From an uncultured Lysobacteraceae bacterium (GTDB lineage Bacteria > Pseudomonadota > Gammaproteobacteria > Xanthomonadales > Xanthomonadaceae), in assembly GCA_946886995.1 (NCBI GenBank), contig CAMPJU010000031.1:1-9989 (forward strand): a stretch of 9,989 bases of DNA. The letters run 5' to 3'. Positions 1-8,218 of the stretch are shown here, in pieces. The translations under genes were made by a program, and so were the position numbers. Every line of letters starts with the position of its first letter. Position 1 is the first letter of the stretch. A model generated the notes under the pieces. The model ran no database searches and was not told where the DNA came from. It was given only the letters and a program-made list of their open reading frames with translations.

Positions 1-170
1 CCGTCGGGCTGTGGCCACTGACCGGCAGCGCGCTGTACGAGATGGTGCCGGGCGTTGCGTTCGCTTCGATCGCGGTGGTGGTGGGCAGCCTGCTGGACCG
101 CCCGCCACCGGCGCACATCGTGGCGACCCATCGCGCCGTCCGCGACGAGTTGCGCACCACGGGCTACTAG
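1..170 (+). CDS. putP: C-terminal end of sodium/proline symporter (PutP-like, SSS family), partial
   Basis: Reading from base 3, an open frame of 55 codons runs from the window edge to TAG at 168-170. It contains SALYEMVPGVAFASIAVVVG followed by SLLDRPPP. This matches my recollection of the last transmembrane helix of PutP-type sodium/solute symporters (a 'LYE-[IM]-[IV]-PG' entry, a hydrophobic helix, then SLL and a proline-rich turn). Residues 11-31 of the fragment form the membrane helix and the remaining 24 residues are a charged cytoplasmic tail. PutP imports L-proline with Na+ across the inner membrane. The gene ends 12 nt before miaA on the same strand, so it may be cotranscribed with it. 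Only the tail is visible, so another SSS-family substrate cannot be excluded. Confidence 0.68.
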   Translation, partial: VGLWPLTGSALYEMVPGVAFASIAVVVGSLLDRPPPAHIVATHRAVRDELRTTGY

Positions 171-182
171 ACGCCGCCCCCC

Positions 183-1154
183 GTGGGAGCCGGACGACCT
201 TCCGCGATCGCCCTGATGGGCCCGACGGCGTCGGGCAAGACGGCGCTCGCCCTTGAGTGGGCGGAACGCCTCGGTGGCGAAATCGTCAGCGTCGATTCGG
301 CACTGGTGTATCGCGGCCTCGACATCGGGGCCGCCAAGCCGAGCGGCGCGGAACGGACCCGCGTCCCGCACCACCTGCTCGACCTGCGCGACCCGTGGGT
401 GCCTTACTCCGCCGCGGAGTTCGCCAGCGACGCGCGTGCCGCCATCGATGCCATCGTCGCGCGGGGACGCGTCCCGATCCTCGCCGGGGGCACCGGGCTC
501 TACTTCCGCGCGCTGCTGCATGGCCTGTCGCCGATGCCCGAGGCCGACGCCGGCATCCGCGCGGCGCTGGAAGCCGAGGCGGCGGAGCGCGGCTGGCCCG
601 CGCTGCATGCCGAACTCGAACGCGTCGACCCGGCGGCTGCCAGGCGCATCCGCCCGGGCGATGCGCAACGCCTGCAACGCGCGCTGGAAGTCTGGCGCCT
701 GACCGGCCGCCCGATCAGCGCCTGGCAGGCGGACCCGCCGCCACCGCGCCTGCCGGTCCGCGTGCTAAAGCTCGTCCTCGCGCCGACCGACCGCGCCGAA
801 CTGCACGCGCGCATCGAGCGCCGGCTCGACGCGATGCTCGCCGGGGGATTCCTGCAGGAAGTGGAGCGGCTGCGCGCGTTGCCGGAACTGCGCGACCACC
901 CGCGCCCCCTCCAGTTGCCTGCACTGCGTGCCGTGGGCTATCGGCAGGCGTGGGAACACCTCGATGGCGCTGCTGACGTCGATGGCCGCGATGCCGCGAC
1001 GTTCCGCGACCGCGCCGTATTCGCGACCCGCCAGCTGGCACGTCGCCAGCTCACCTGGCTGCGCGGGGAACTCGATGCGCGCTGGTTCGACCCGGCGCGG
1101 GACCGCGCCCGCCTCGACGCAGCACTGGAGTCATTCCTGCCCGGCGAAGCGTGA
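183..1154 (+). CDS. miaA: tRNA dimethylallyltransferase (isopentenyl-tRNA transferase)
   Basis: MiaA transfers the dimethylallyl group of DMAPP to N6 of A37 in tRNAs that read UNN codons, the first step toward ms2i6A; it acts in the cytoplasm. The 323-aa product has the usual family length (E. coli about 316). The P-loop GPTASGKT lies at residues 13-20, the DSA motif with catalytic Asp at 38-40, PHHLLD at 62-67, AGGTGLY at 101-107, and the tRNA-binding [12 protein letters not shown] near 283-294. The GTG start at 183 is the only plausible one: the next upstream in-frame codon of note is the putP stop at 168, and the next ATG (216) would remove the first beta strand. There is no clear Shine-Dalgarno sequence, so translation may be coupled to putP, 12 nt upstream. 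It heads the conserved miaA-hfq-hflX-hflKC block. Confidence 0.97.
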   Translation: MGAGRPSAIALMGPTASGKTALALEWAERLGGEIVSVDSALVYRGLDIGAAKPSGAERTRVPHHLLDLRDPWVPYSAAEFASDARAAIDAIVARGRVPILAGGTGLYFRALLHGLSPMPEADAGIRAALEAEAAERGWPALHAELERVDPAAARRIRPGDAQRLQRALEVWRLTGRPISAWQADPPPPRLPVRVLKLVLAPTDRAELHARIERRLDAMLAGGFLQEVERLRALPELRDHPRPLQLPALRAVGYRQAWEHLDGAADVDGRDAATFRDRAVFATRQLARRQLTWLRGELDARWFDPARDRARLDAALESFLPGEA

Positions 1155-1176
1155 CCGGAGTCGCATCCGGTCGCCG

Positions 1177-1199
1177 ACCGCCCCGCCACGGGGCGGTTT
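1177..1199 (+). terminator. GC-rich hairpin with short T run after miaA
   Basis: A perfect 9-bp stem (1177-1185 ACCGCCCCG with 1189-1197) closes a 3-nt loop and ends in TTT. It lies 22 nt after the miaA stop. The T tract is only three residues before a G, so termination would be weak; it could equally be a 3'-end processing or stabilising hairpin separating miaA from hfq. Stem and position are directly visible; the function is inferred. Confidence 0.5.
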
Positions 1200-1202
1200 G
1201 TG

Positions 1203-1208
1203 TACCAT
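1203..1208 (+). promoter_or_regulatory. Possible -10 element for hfq
   Basis: TACCAT (4 of 6 to TATAAT) sits just after the post-miaA hairpin and about 95 nt before the hfq ATG. No convincing -35 hexamer is visible; its expected position would overlap the hairpin. hfq is known in enterobacteria to have its own promoters within or after miaA, so a promoter here is reasonable, but sequence support is weak. Confidence 0.28.
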
Positions 1209-1211
1209 CGA

Positions 1212-1272
1212 GCGGCCGCGTGCAGGGGAGTCGACGCGCGGCGCGGCTCGGGCGCGGCTTGCGCGCGGCCGC
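1212..1272 (+). promoter_or_regulatory. Long inverted repeat in the hfq 5' leader
   Basis: Bases 1212-1223 (GCGGCCGCGTGC) can pair along their whole length with 1261-1272 (GCGCGCGGCCGC), giving a 12-bp helix with one G-U pair that encloses 37 nt, itself very GC-rich. Each arm contains the 8-bp palindrome GCGGCCGC. The structure ends 30 nt before the hfq ATG and is followed by an unstructured A-rich segment (AAGAAC, GGGGAAAACACCA) holding the ribosome binding site. It may be a structured leader involved in hfq control; no experiment is implied. Confidence 0.4.
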
Positions 1273-1302
1273 CACAAGAACTCGAAATTGGGGAAAACAC
1301 CA

Positions 1303-1587
1303 ATGTCCAAGGGGCAATCCTTGCAGGACCCGTTCCTGAACGCGTTGCGTCGCGAGCGCGTCCCGGTTTCCGTCTACCTCGTCAACGGCATCAAGCTGCA
1401 GGGCACGATCGAATCGTTCGACCAGTTCGTCGTCCTCCTGCGCAACACGGTCAGCCAGATGGTCTACAAGCACGCGATCTCGACCGTCGTGCCCGCGCGC
1501 AACGTGCGGGTCGGACCGGGCGGCGGCTACGTGCAGTCGGCGGACGGCGACGACGACGGCGGCGAGCCGGACGACGAGGCCGGTTGA
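1303..1587 (+). CDS. hfq: RNA chaperone Hfq
   Basis: Hfq is a hexameric Sm-like protein that pairs small RNAs with target mRNAs and modulates RNA stability. The 94-residue product keeps the Escherichia residue numbering: Q8, the rim patch R16-R17-E18-R19, distal-face Y25, proximal Q41 and F42, and the Sm2 YKHAIS motif with K56-H57. The Sm core spans residues 7-66 and differs from E. coli at only a few positions (for example T35, R47). The C-terminal tail is short, about 28 residues, and strongly acidic: 8 Asp/Glu in the last 15. Start ATG 1303 is preceded by GGGGA at 1290-1294. Longer in-frame starts upstream would overlap miaA and lack homology. It lies between miaA and hflX, the usual context. 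Confidence 0.98.
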   Translation: MSKGQSLQDPFLNALRRERVPVSVYLVNGIKLQGTIESFDQFVVLLRNTVSQMVYKHAISTVVPARNVRVGPGGGYVQSADGDDDGGEPDDEAG

Positions 1588-1593
1588 ACCGGC
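1579..1593 (+). repeat. Small palindrome spanning the hfq stop codon
   Basis: GCCGGTTGAACCGGC is a perfect inverted repeat around one central base, with the hfq TGA in its middle (1585-1587). As RNA it gives a 5-bp GC stem with a 5-nt loop. It is immediately followed by the larger hairpin at 1598-1621, so two stem-loops stack at the hfq-hflX junction. A role in mRNA stability or processing is inference. Confidence 0.45.
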
Positions 1594-1597
1594 GGCC

Positions 1598-1621
1598 CAT
1601 CGCCCCCATTCTCGGGCGATG
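1598..1621 (+). promoter_or_regulatory. Hairpin sequestering the hflX start codon
   Basis: CATCGCCC (1598-1605) is perfectly complementary to GGGCGATG (1614-1621), leaving an 8-nt loop. The last three bases of the 3' arm are the hflX ATG (1619-1621), and the GGGCG before it is the only purine-rich stretch near the expected ribosome binding site. Folding would hide the initiation region, so hflX translation may depend on ribosomes leaving hfq or on another factor. There is no T tract, so it is not an intrinsic terminator. Confidence 0.5.
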
Positions 1622-2965
1622 TTCGAACGATCCCGCCGGGGCGAAACGGCCCTGCTGATCCAGCCCCACGCCGGCGGACCGCCGGACGAGGGGCTGGCCG
1701 AGGAATTCGCCGACCTGGCCCGCTCGGCCGGCGCCACCGTCGCCGCCCAGCTCAATGCCAGGATCGACAAGCCCAATCCCGCGTTCCTAATCGGCACCGG
1801 CAAGCTCGAGGAAGTGAAGGCGGCCTGCGAGGCGACCGGCGCGGACCTGGTCCTGGTCAACCATCCACTGAGCCCGGTCCAGGAACGCAACCTGGAGAAG
1901 GCACTGGAGCGCCGCGTGGTCGACCGCACCGGGCTGATCCTGGACATCTTCGCCCTGCGCGCCAACAGCCACGAAGGCAAGCTGCAGGTCGAGCTGGCCC
2001 AGCTGAAGCACATGGCCACCCGCCTGGTCCGCGGCTGGACCCACCTGGAGCGCCAGCGCGGTGGCTCGATCGGCCTGCGCGGCCCGGGCGAGACCCAGCT
2101 CGAGACCGACCGTCGCCTCCTGCAGAAGCGCCTGGACCAATTGCAGAAGCGGCTGGACAAGGTGGAGGTCCAGCGCACCCAGATGCGTCGCGCGCGGGTG
2201 CGCAGCGAGGTTCCCCGCATCGCACTGGTGGGCTATACCAATGCCGGAAAGTCGACGCTCTTCAACGCGCTGACGGGTGCGGGCGCGTACGCCGCGGACA
2301 AGTTGTTCGCCACCCTGGACCCGACGGTCCGGCGCATCTCGCTGCCGGGCGGGGACGCGGTGCTGGCCGACACGGTCGGCTTCGTCCGCGACCTGCCGCA
2401 CGAGCTCGTCGCCGCGTTCCGGTCGACGTTGAGCGAGGCGCGCGAGGCTGACTTGCTGCTGCACGTGGTCGACGCGGCCGATCCGTTGCGCGACGAGCGG
2501 GTGGCCCAGGTCGACGAAGTGCTCGCCGAGATCGGCGCGGGGGAGATCCCGCAGTTGCTGGCCTACAACAAGATCGACCGTGTGGAGGGCGGCCACGCCC
2601 GCCACGAAGGCGCCGATGCCGCGCAGGCGGCCGAGCTCGGCCAGGCGATCCGCGAAAAGGTCTGGCTGTCGGCGCGCGTCGGCGACGGCCTGGACCTGCT
2701 GCGCAGGGCCCTCGGTGCGCGCCTTGGCCTGCGCCGGGTGGCCGGCGAACTGGTGCTGCCCGGCGATGCAGGCCGGCTGCGCGCCCGCCTCCATGACCTG
2801 GGCGCGGTGCGTTCGGAACAGCACGACGACGACGGCTGGCGCCTGCAGCTGGACCTGGCCGAGGCCGACGCCTCGCGCCTGGCCGCACAGGACTTCGGCG
2901 CGCCGCTGCGCCCGCTGATCGACGGCACGTCCGTCGGCAGCCCGTCCGTGGAAGGCGGGCCCTGA
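1619..2965 (+). CDS. hflX: Ribosome-associated GTPase HflX
   Basis: HflX is a translational GTPase-like protein that binds the 50S E site and splits stalled or stressed 70S ribosomes; it is cytosolic. The 448-aa product aligns from its first residues (MFERSRRGE resembles E. coli MFDRYDAGE), which fixes the start at 1619. The N-terminal HflX domain (about 10-135) carries SPVQERNLE and HEGKLQVELAQL. A linker coiled coil follows GPGETQLETDRR (155-166). The G domain shows G1 GYTNAGKS (205-212), G2 ATLDP (231-235), G3 DTVGF (251-255), G4 NKID (317-320) and G5 SAR (351-353). All nucleotide-binding motifs are intact. The gene starts 31 nt after hfq with its ATG inside a hairpin, and is followed by hflK after 75 nt. 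Confidence 0.97.
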   Translation: MFERSRRGETALLIQPHAGGPPDEGLAEEFADLARSAGATVAAQLNARIDKPNPAFLIGTGKLEEVKAACEATGADLVLVNHPLSPVQERNLEKALERRVVDRTGLILDIFALRANSHEGKLQVELAQLKHMATRLVRGWTHLERQRGGSIGLRGPGETQLETDRRLLQKRLDQLQKRLDKVEVQRTQMRRARVRSEVPRIALVGYTNAGKSTLFNALTGAGAYAADKLFATLDPTVRRISLPGGDAVLADTVGFVRDLPHELVAAFRSTLSEAREADLLLHVVDAADPLRDERVAQVDEVLAEIGAGEIPQLLAYNKIDRVEGGHARHEGADAAQAAELGQAIREKVWLSARVGDGLDLLRRALGARLGLRRVAGELVLPGDAGRLRARLHDLGAVRSEQHDDDGWRLQLDLAEADASRLAAQDFGAPLRPLIDGTSVGSPSVEGGP

Positions 2966-2979
2966 GCCACGCCCTCGTT

Positions 2980-2985
2980 TAGAAT
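2980..2985 (+). promoter_or_regulatory. Possible -10 element for hflK
   Basis: TAGAAT (5 of 6 to TATAAT) lies 15 nt after the hflX stop, within GTTTAGAATCCCC, a form often seen ahead of genes in high-GC gammaproteobacteria. No -35 match is present at 16-18 nt upstream (the region is GGGCCC-rich). The predicted transcript would begin near 2992, just before the GC hairpin at 2999-3024. This would give hflKC expression independent of hflX. Confidence 0.4.
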
Positions 2986-2998
2986 CCCCGTTCATTCC

Positions 2999-3024
2999 GC
3001 CGCGCGCGCCTCGTCGCGCGCGGC
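2999..3024 (+). promoter_or_regulatory. 10-bp GC hairpin in the hflK leader
   Basis: GCCGCGCGCG (2999-3008) pairs perfectly with CGCGCGCGGC (3015-3024) around the 6-nt loop CCTCGT. There is no following T run, so it is not an intrinsic terminator. It ends 7 nt before the GGAG ribosome binding site at 3032-3035, leaving that site open. If transcription starts near 2992 the hairpin would sit almost at the 5' end of the hflKC mRNA, where it could protect against decay. Confidence 0.5.
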
Positions 3025-3040
3025 AACGACTGGAGCAGGC

Positions 3041-4167
3041 ATGGCCTGGAACACCCCCGGCGGCAACGGCAACGACCGTGGTCGCGGCACCGGCGGCAAT
3101 GGACGCAATCCCTGGCCACCGCGCCGCGGGACCGGCGGCGGCATCCTCGACCGCCTGCCCGATCCCCTGCGCGGGATGTTCGATGGCGGTGGCGGCGCCT
3201 GGCGCTGGATCGCCATCGTGCTGCTCCTGTGGCTGGTGTTCAGCAGCATGGTCCTGGTGACCGAGCAGCAGCGCGGCGTGGTCCTGCGGTTCGGCGATTA
3301 CGCGCGGACCATGCAGCCCGGCCTGAACTTCAAGTGGCCGTGGCCGGTCGAGCGCGTGACCAAGGTCAACGCCACCGAGATCAAGACCTTCAGCGACAAC
3401 GTGCCGGTGCTGACCAGCGACGAGAACATCGTCCAGGTCGAGATCAACGTGCAGTACCGGATCGCGGACCCGGAGAAGTTCCTGTTCGGGACGCGCGACG
3501 GCGAGCAGGTGCTCCAGCAGGCTGCCCTGAGCACCGTGCGCGAGCAGGTCGGCCGCTCCCCGCTCGACACCGTGCTGGGCGCGCGCAACGCGCTGGCGGT
3601 GTCGGCGCGCGAGCAGCTGCAGGCCTCGCTGGATGCCTACAACACGGGCCTGGTGGTCACCGAACTCAACCTGCCGAACGCGCGACCGCCGGAAGAAGTG
3701 AAGCCGGCGTTCGACGACGTCAACAGCGCCCAGCAGGACAAGGACCGCCTGATCAGCGAAGCCGAGGCCTACGCCGCGAAGGTCGTGCCCGAAGCCCGTG
3801 GTGCGGCCGCGCGCGTGCGCACCGCCGCCGAGGGCTACCAGGCCGCGGTCGTCGCGCAGGCCACCGGTGAGGCCGCGCGGTTCTCGTTGCTGCTCGACGA
3901 GTACCAGGCCGCGCCCGAGGTCACCCGCAAGCGGCTGTGGCTGCAGACGCTGGAGCAGGTGCTGGCCGAGAACCGCAAGGTCGTCGGCGCCGATTCGCGC
4001 CAGCTGATCTACGTGCCGATGCCGGGTGCGGGCGGCCAGTCCGCCAGCGCGGGCAGCGCGCCGCCGGTGGTCCCGCCCGACGTGGTCGTGCCGGAAACGG
4101 GCGCGGCCGACACCAACGGCCTGCCGCGCCCGCCGCGCCAGCCCCGTACCAATTCGGAGCCGCTGCG

Positions 4168-4171
<4 letters not shown>
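3041..4171 (+). CDS. hflK: FtsH modulator subunit HflK (SPFH/prohibitin family)
   Basis: HflK forms, with HflC, a large inner-membrane complex that encloses and modulates the FtsH AAA protease. The 376-aa product has a Gly/Arg/Pro-rich cytoplasmic N-terminus (1-52), one membrane anchor at about 54-73 (WRWIAIVLLLWLVFSSMVLV), and the SPFH domain beginning VTEQQRGVVLRFGDY. The periplasmic coiled-coil region, rich in Ala/Glu/Arg, covers about 210-285. The C-terminus (from about 328) is low-complexity Gly/Ser/Pro with PRPPRQPR. The ATG is preceded by a good GGAG (3032-3035). Its stop overlaps the hflC ATG in an ATGA quartet at 4168-4171, a classic sign of translational coupling for a 1:1 complex. 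Confidence 0.97.
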
Positions 4172-6413
<2,242 letters not shown>

Positions 6414-6444
6414 ACCGTCCGGCGGCGTCCCGTCGGCCCGGTCG

Positions 6445-7185
6445 CTAGCGCGTCGGGTCGACCACCAGGCGAGAAGCATGCAGGCGCGTGTAGTGCGGCA
6501 TGCAGGCTTCGGCGACTTCCGCGGCCGCGCCGGAAAGCGAGGGCTTCGCGCGGGCGCCGGGTGGCTCGAAACCGGTGGACGCGCACACCCGCGCATACCA
6601 GTGCGGTGCCCACGCACCGTCGCTGTCGCGGGGCCCCGCGGGCCAGTGCAGCATGCGATCGGTGAACGCGATCCCGAGCCAGTCGCACAGCGCGCACAGG
6701 AAGGCTCCGGGCGCGCGCAGGAAATCACCCGCATCGATGACCGGCGGTGGCTCGCCGGCAGCGCACAGTGCGTCGTACAGCGCGGCCTGCTGTGGAAGTC
6801 CGATGTCCGTGGGCGTCACGTCCGCGCGCGACTTGACGTAGCTCGCCACCACCTCGCGCGGATCGCGGATGAGCAGCACGTTGCGCAACCCGTTGATCCA
6901 GCCGCGATCGATGTGCGGCAGCAGGTGGTGGGCCATGTGCTTCTGGTACCACACCGGCCGGGCATCGGGCGCGGGGCCGAGCAGGGCGTCGACCACCCGA
7001 CGCCAGTCCGTCTCGCCCGCCGCGATCACTTCGTCCGCGCCGGGATGGTCGAGCCCGGTGTGCGCGAGGTAGTGCGCGTACAGCGGCTCGTCGCTCACCG
7101 CGCAGTCGCCGCGGTTCTCCCACGCCCGCATCATCGCGGTGGAGATGTTGCGCGGGCCGGACCACATCGCGATCCGCACGGTCAC
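6445..7185 (-). CDS. Sulfotransferase-like P-loop protein, partner of the adjacent aminotransferase
   Basis: This 246-aa protein resembles PAPS-dependent sulfotransferases. The N-terminal MWSGPRNISTAMM (residues 7-19) fits the loop that binds the 5'-phosphosulfate, and LIRDPREVVASYVKSR (105-120) fits the 3'-phosphate-binding motif of the fold. Other marked stretches are DEPLY (32-36) and QKHMAHHL (81-88), with the histidines candidate functional residues. There is no signal peptide or membrane helix, so it should be cytosolic. The GTG at 7185 is chosen because it overlaps the upstream aminotransferase stop as GTGA; GTG 7179 and ATG 7167 are alternatives, the last cutting the P-loop strand. 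Its substrate and whether it is catalytic are unknown. The family identification is by motif and memory of homologues; related domains are fused to a class IV aminotransferase in plants. Confidence 0.82.
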   Translation of the reverse strand: MTVRIAMWSGPRNISTAMMRAWENRGDCAVSDEPLYAHYLAHTGLDHPGADEVIAAGETDWRRVVDALLGPAPDARPVWYQKHMAHHLLPHIDRGWINGLRNVLLIRDPREVVASYVKSRADVTPTDIGLPQQAALYDALCAAGEPPPVIDAGDFLRAPGAFLCALCDWLGIAFTDRMLHWPAGPRDSDGAWAPHWYARVCASTGFEPPGARAKPSLSGAAAEVAEACMPHYTRLHASRLVVDPTR

Positions 7186-8141
7186 GGGCGCTTGCGGCCT
7201 TCGACGTCGCGGCGGACCAGGTCGCGGTAGAGGTCCTGCAGGCGCCGCACCATCGGGCCGCGGTTGTCGTCGGCCGGCGTGCCGGTCAACGCATCGCCGC
7301 CGATCCAGCGCCCGTCGACGGTGTGCACCGGCACCACGCCGGCGAACGTCCCGGTGACGAACGCCTCGTCCGCGCCGTACACGTCCGTCAGGCTGAAGGC
7401 TTTCTCGAACACCGGGATCCCGGCATCGCGACAGAGGCGGATGACGTTGCCACGCGTGATGCCGCCCAGGCAGTACTGGCCGGTGGAGGTCCAGACCTCG
7501 CCCTTGCGGACGATGAAGAAATGGGTCGAATTGCACGTGGCGACGAACCCGTGCGGGTCCAGCATCAGCGCTTCGTCCGCGCCGGCCTGGGTGGCCTGGA
7601 TGCAGGCGGTGATGCAGTTGAGCTTGCTGTGCGAGTTGAGCTTCGGGTCCTGCACGTCCGGGAACCCGCGCCGCACGTGGACCGTGTGCAGCGAAACGCC
7701 ACGCGCGGCGCTGGCCGGCGACGCCGCCTTGTATTCCGCGATGATCACGATGGTCGCCTTGCCCTCGGTGACCCGAGGGTCCTGGTACGGCGTGCGCCGC
7801 ACCCCGCGGCTGGCCATCAGGCGTACGTGGACGGCGTCGTCGCCGGACATGCCGTTCGCGTCGAGGACGTCGTGGATGCGGCGGGTCAGGGCGGCCCGGT
7901 CCAGGCCCAGGTCGATCATCAGCGCCTTGGCGCCCTCGTAGAGCCGGTCCAGGTGGGCCTCGAGGAACGCGGGATGGCCGTCGACGATGCGGAAGCCTTC
8001 CCAGACGCCGTCGCCGAGGACGAAGCCCGAATCGAAGACAGAGACGGTGGCCTGGGCGCGCGGAACGAGGGATCCGTTGACGGAGATGAGGATCGAATCG
8101 TTCCGCGGGTCGTCGGTGGCGTGCTGGGTACCCTGGGTCAT
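7182..8141 (-). CDS. Class IV PLP-dependent aminotransferase (branched-chain aminotransferase-like)
   Basis: Class IV aminotransferases use PLP to move amino groups between amino and keto acids (branched-chain aminotransferase, D-amino-acid transaminase, ADC lyase). The 319-aa product shows SVFDSGFVLGDGVWEGFR (34-51), the candidate Schiff-base lysine K173 in HSKLNC, ADEALMLDPHGFVA (188-201), and CLGGITRGNVI (214-224). The glutamate that normally follows 'GxxxE' and contacts the PLP ring nitrogen appears to be threonine (FVATCNST, T202). Start ATG 8141 is chosen over ATG 8162 and TTG 8186 because a TACAAT -10 element sits 7 nt upstream of it, overlapping the longer versions. It is the first gene of a two-gene unit with the sulfotransferase-like gene (4-nt overlap). 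Being ilvE itself is possible, but the active-site loop is atypical, so no symbol is given. Confidence 0.9.
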   Translation of the reverse strand: MTQGTQHATDDPRNDSILISVNGSLVPRAQATVSVFDSGFVLGDGVWEGFRIVDGHPAFLEAHLDRLYEGAKALMIDLGLDRAALTRRIHDVLDANGMSGDDAVHVRLMASRGVRRTPYQDPRVTEGKATIVIIAEYKAASPASAARGVSLHTVHVRRGFPDVQDPKLNSHSKLNCITACIQATQAGADEALMLDPHGFVATCNSTHFFIVRKGEVWTSTGQYCLGGITRGNVIRLCRDAGIPVFEKAFSLTDVYGADEAFVTGTFAGVVPVHTVDGRWIGGDALTGTPADDNRGPMVRRLQDLYRDLVRRDVEGRKRP

Positions 8142-8148
8142 GGGGCCG

Positions 8149-8154
8149 ATTGTA
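8149..8154 (-). promoter_or_regulatory. -10 element of the aminotransferase promoter
   Basis: On the minus strand TACAAT (5 of 6 to TATAAT) occupies 8154 to 8149, and the chosen ATG begins at 8141 after only seven bases (CGGCCCC). Normal spacing from -10 to transcription start would put +1 at or within a base or two of the ATG. No Shine-Dalgarno sequence precedes the ATG. A -35 match is not visible. Confidence 0.5.
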
Positions 8155-8163
8155 TGGGCCATC

Positions 8164-8183
8164 CGCGGGAACCGCCGCCCGCG
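8164..8183. promoter_or_regulatory. Inverted repeat between divergent promoters (possible operator)
   Basis: CGCGGG (8164-8169) and CCCGCG (8178-8183) form a 6-bp inverted repeat with an 8-bp spacer. It lies between the minus-strand -10 (8149-8154) and the plus-strand -10-like element (8185-8190), over the expected -35 region of both. A regulator bound there could affect both genes, but in such GC-rich DNA a repeat this short may be chance. Confidence 0.25.
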
Positions 8184-8184
8184 C

Positions 8185-8190
8185 AATAAT
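8185..8190 (+). promoter_or_regulatory. Possible -10 element for the SRAP gene
   Basis: AATAAT (5 of 6 to TATAAT), in the context GCAATAATCG, is the most AT-rich spot upstream of the SRAP gene. Transcription would begin near 8197, giving a leader of about 22 nt that contains no Shine-Dalgarno-like sequence. No -35 is visible and no LexA-type box is seen around it. Confidence 0.38.
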
Positions 8191-8218
8191 CGACGGGCCT
8201 GCCCATCGGCCGACCCCC

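Noticed and set aside
928..1302. N-terminal extension of Hfq in the same frame back into miaA
   Set aside because: The extension overlaps the certain miaA gene, has no Hfq homology, and the ATG at 1303 gives exact residue numbering with known Hfq.
3937..4167. Longer in-frame start for HflC
   Set aside because: It would run through the end of hflK; the product from ATG 4168 begins directly with the membrane anchor as expected and has the ATGA overlap.
6414..6444. Terminator between convergent purA and the sulfotransferase-like gene
   Set aside because: The 31-nt gap is GC-rich with no convincing stem or T run on either strand.
8142..8218. LexA box upstream of the SRAP gene
   Set aside because: SRAP genes are often linked to the SOS response, so I looked for a palindromic LexA-type site (TTAG...CTAA or CTG...CAG). 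None is visible in the intergenic region.
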